Shown: piece by piece, positions 23,160 through 23,579 of the stretch
Layout of the letters: each line of letters opens with the position of its first letter
Position numbering within the stretch: position 1 is the stretch's first letter
Source: Alphaproteobacteria bacterium
GTDB taxonomy: Bacteria; Pseudomonadota; Alphaproteobacteria; UBA6615
Direction of reading: 5' to 3'
Assembly (NCBI GenBank): GCA_017643325.1
Contig: JAEPNS010000005.1
Span: forward strand, 1 to 23,579
Length of the DNA: 23,579 bases
The notes under the pieces: generated by a model
Database searches by the model: none
Told to the model about the DNA's origin: nothing
The model's input: the letters and a program-made list of their open reading frames with translations, nothing else
Translations under genes and position numbers: made by a program

Positions 23160-23222
23160 CTTAGCATTGCGCATTCTTGGAATGTAACGAGGTACACTTC
23201 GGTGTACCTCGCTTGTGCTAAG
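23160..23222 (+). other. rRNA leader stem-loop with UUCG loop
   Basis: A perfect 10-bp stem, CGAGGTACAC (23188-23197) with GTGTACCTCG (23202-23211), closes a TTCG loop. An outer 7-bp pairing, CTTAGCA (23160-23166) with TGCTAAG (23216-23222), could enclose it. It is probably a folded leader element for antitermination or processing. Confidence 0.6.
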
Positions 23223-23237
23223 TAGACGCTTCTAGTC

Positions 23238-23278
23238 GACCCGTCCGATGGACTTCGGTCCTGAAGATCGGGGAGGTC
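23238..23278 (+). other. Leader hairpin abutting the 16S 5' end
   Basis: GACC (23238-23241) pairs with GGTC (23275-23278), CCGAT (23245-23249) with ATCGG (23267-23271), and an inner GGAC-TTCG-GTCC hairpin fills 23250-23261. It ends where mature 16S rRNA is expected to begin, so it may guide 5' end processing. Confidence 0.5.
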
Positions 23279-23579
23279 AACTTGAGAGTTTGATCCTGGC
23301 TCAGAGCGAACGCTGGCGGCAGGCTTAACACATGCAAGTCGAAGGTGAAGCGGGACTTCGGTCCCGTGGAAACTGGCGGACGGGTGAGTAACGCGTAGGG
23401 ATGTGCCTATGAGTACGGAATAACCGTTGGAAACGACGGCTAATACCGTATACGCCCCCCGGGGGAAAGCTCCGGCGCTCATAGAGCAACCTGCGTCCGA
23501 TTAGCTTGTTGGTGGGGTAACGGCCTACCAAGGCTGCGATCGGTAGCTGGTCTGAGAGGATGGTCAGCCACACTGGGAC
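23279..23579 (+). rRNA. rrs: 16S ribosomal RNA, 5' part, cut by window edge
   Basis: The conserved AGAGTTTGATC-C-TGGCTCAG begins at 23285, which corresponds to E. coli position 8, so the mature 5' end is at about 23278-23279. It continues with AACGCTGGCGGCAGGC and TAACACATGCAAGTCGA, then the V1-V2 region and TGAGAGGATGGTCAGCC near the end. The signatures are those of Alphaproteobacteria; the genus is not recognisable by eye. About 300 of some 1,500 bases are present. Confidence 0.97.

Larger units (their letters stand above)
22702..23278 (+). other. rRNA operon promoter and leader region, no gene
   Basis: This 577-base gap between sixA and 16S rRNA holds promoter-like elements, at least two hairpins with UUCG loops and a stretch at about 23097-23141 (GACATTGTGAA then GAAGGGATGCGCAGGCGGCG) that I recall from alphaproteobacterial rRNA leaders and spacers. 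Short open frames on both strands here show no protein features. I see no clear boxA. Confidence 0.7.

Noticed and set aside
22670..23174. Short open frames in the gap before 16S rRNA
   Set aside because: They overlap promoter elements and the rRNA leader, are Arg- and Ser-rich, and lack ribosome sites and known domains.
1..23579. CRISPR array, insertion sequence or prophage
   Set aside because: No regularly spaced direct repeats, transposase, integrase or phage structural genes were found on either strand.

Overview
The window looks like chromosomal DNA of an alphaproteobacterium, probably a Rhodospirillales-like lineage. The evidence is the high G+C content, the 5' part of a 16S rRNA gene with an alphaproteobacterial signature at the right edge, and the gene families present. 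No phage, transposase, integrase or CRISPR array is visible, and gene density is high throughout.

Layout. (1) 1-5351: housekeeping and small-molecule genes on the + strand: the 3' end of an IscA-type Fe-S carrier, a [2Fe-2S] ferredoxin, a tenA gene overlapping it, mnmA overlapping an alpha/beta-hydrolase gene, a RidA-like gene closed by a terminator, and an EamA transporter. One small exported protein is encoded on the - strand. (2) 5368-8530, - strand: an overlapping bphO-bphP pair. Heme oxygenase makes biliverdin, which loads a bacteriophytochrome HWE kinase with a fused receiver. (3) 8656-11918: a tRNA(CAU) with its own promoter and terminator, a Nif11-type peptide gene, a large TPR-sulfotransferase gene and a second RidA-like gene. 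(4) 12032-13282: a CbpA/CbpM chaperone pair preceded by a long dyad. (5) 13310-22180: a catabolic-looking block with a bicupin, a UxaA-type dehydratase, an SDR, a convergent pair (DAD-like cupin and KduD-like SDR), an IclR regulator, two sister cupins flanking an orphan TRAP binding protein, and a haloalkane-dehalogenase-type hydrolase. (6) 22177-23579: a SixA-type phosphatase, then a structured rRNA leader and the start of 16S rRNA.

How the parts may work together. The UxaA homologue, KduD-like SDR, IclR regulator and DctP protein together suggest uptake and catabolism of a sugar acid or a related small acid. The exact substrate cannot be read from sequence. A perfect palindrome between the IclR gene and the divergent SDR, with an 11-base part repeated exactly after iclR, suggests one IclR regulon across the block. 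The least explained parts are the Nif11 peptide next to a TPR-sulfotransferase, the paired cupins that both have Arg in place of the third metal His, and the dyad before cbpA.
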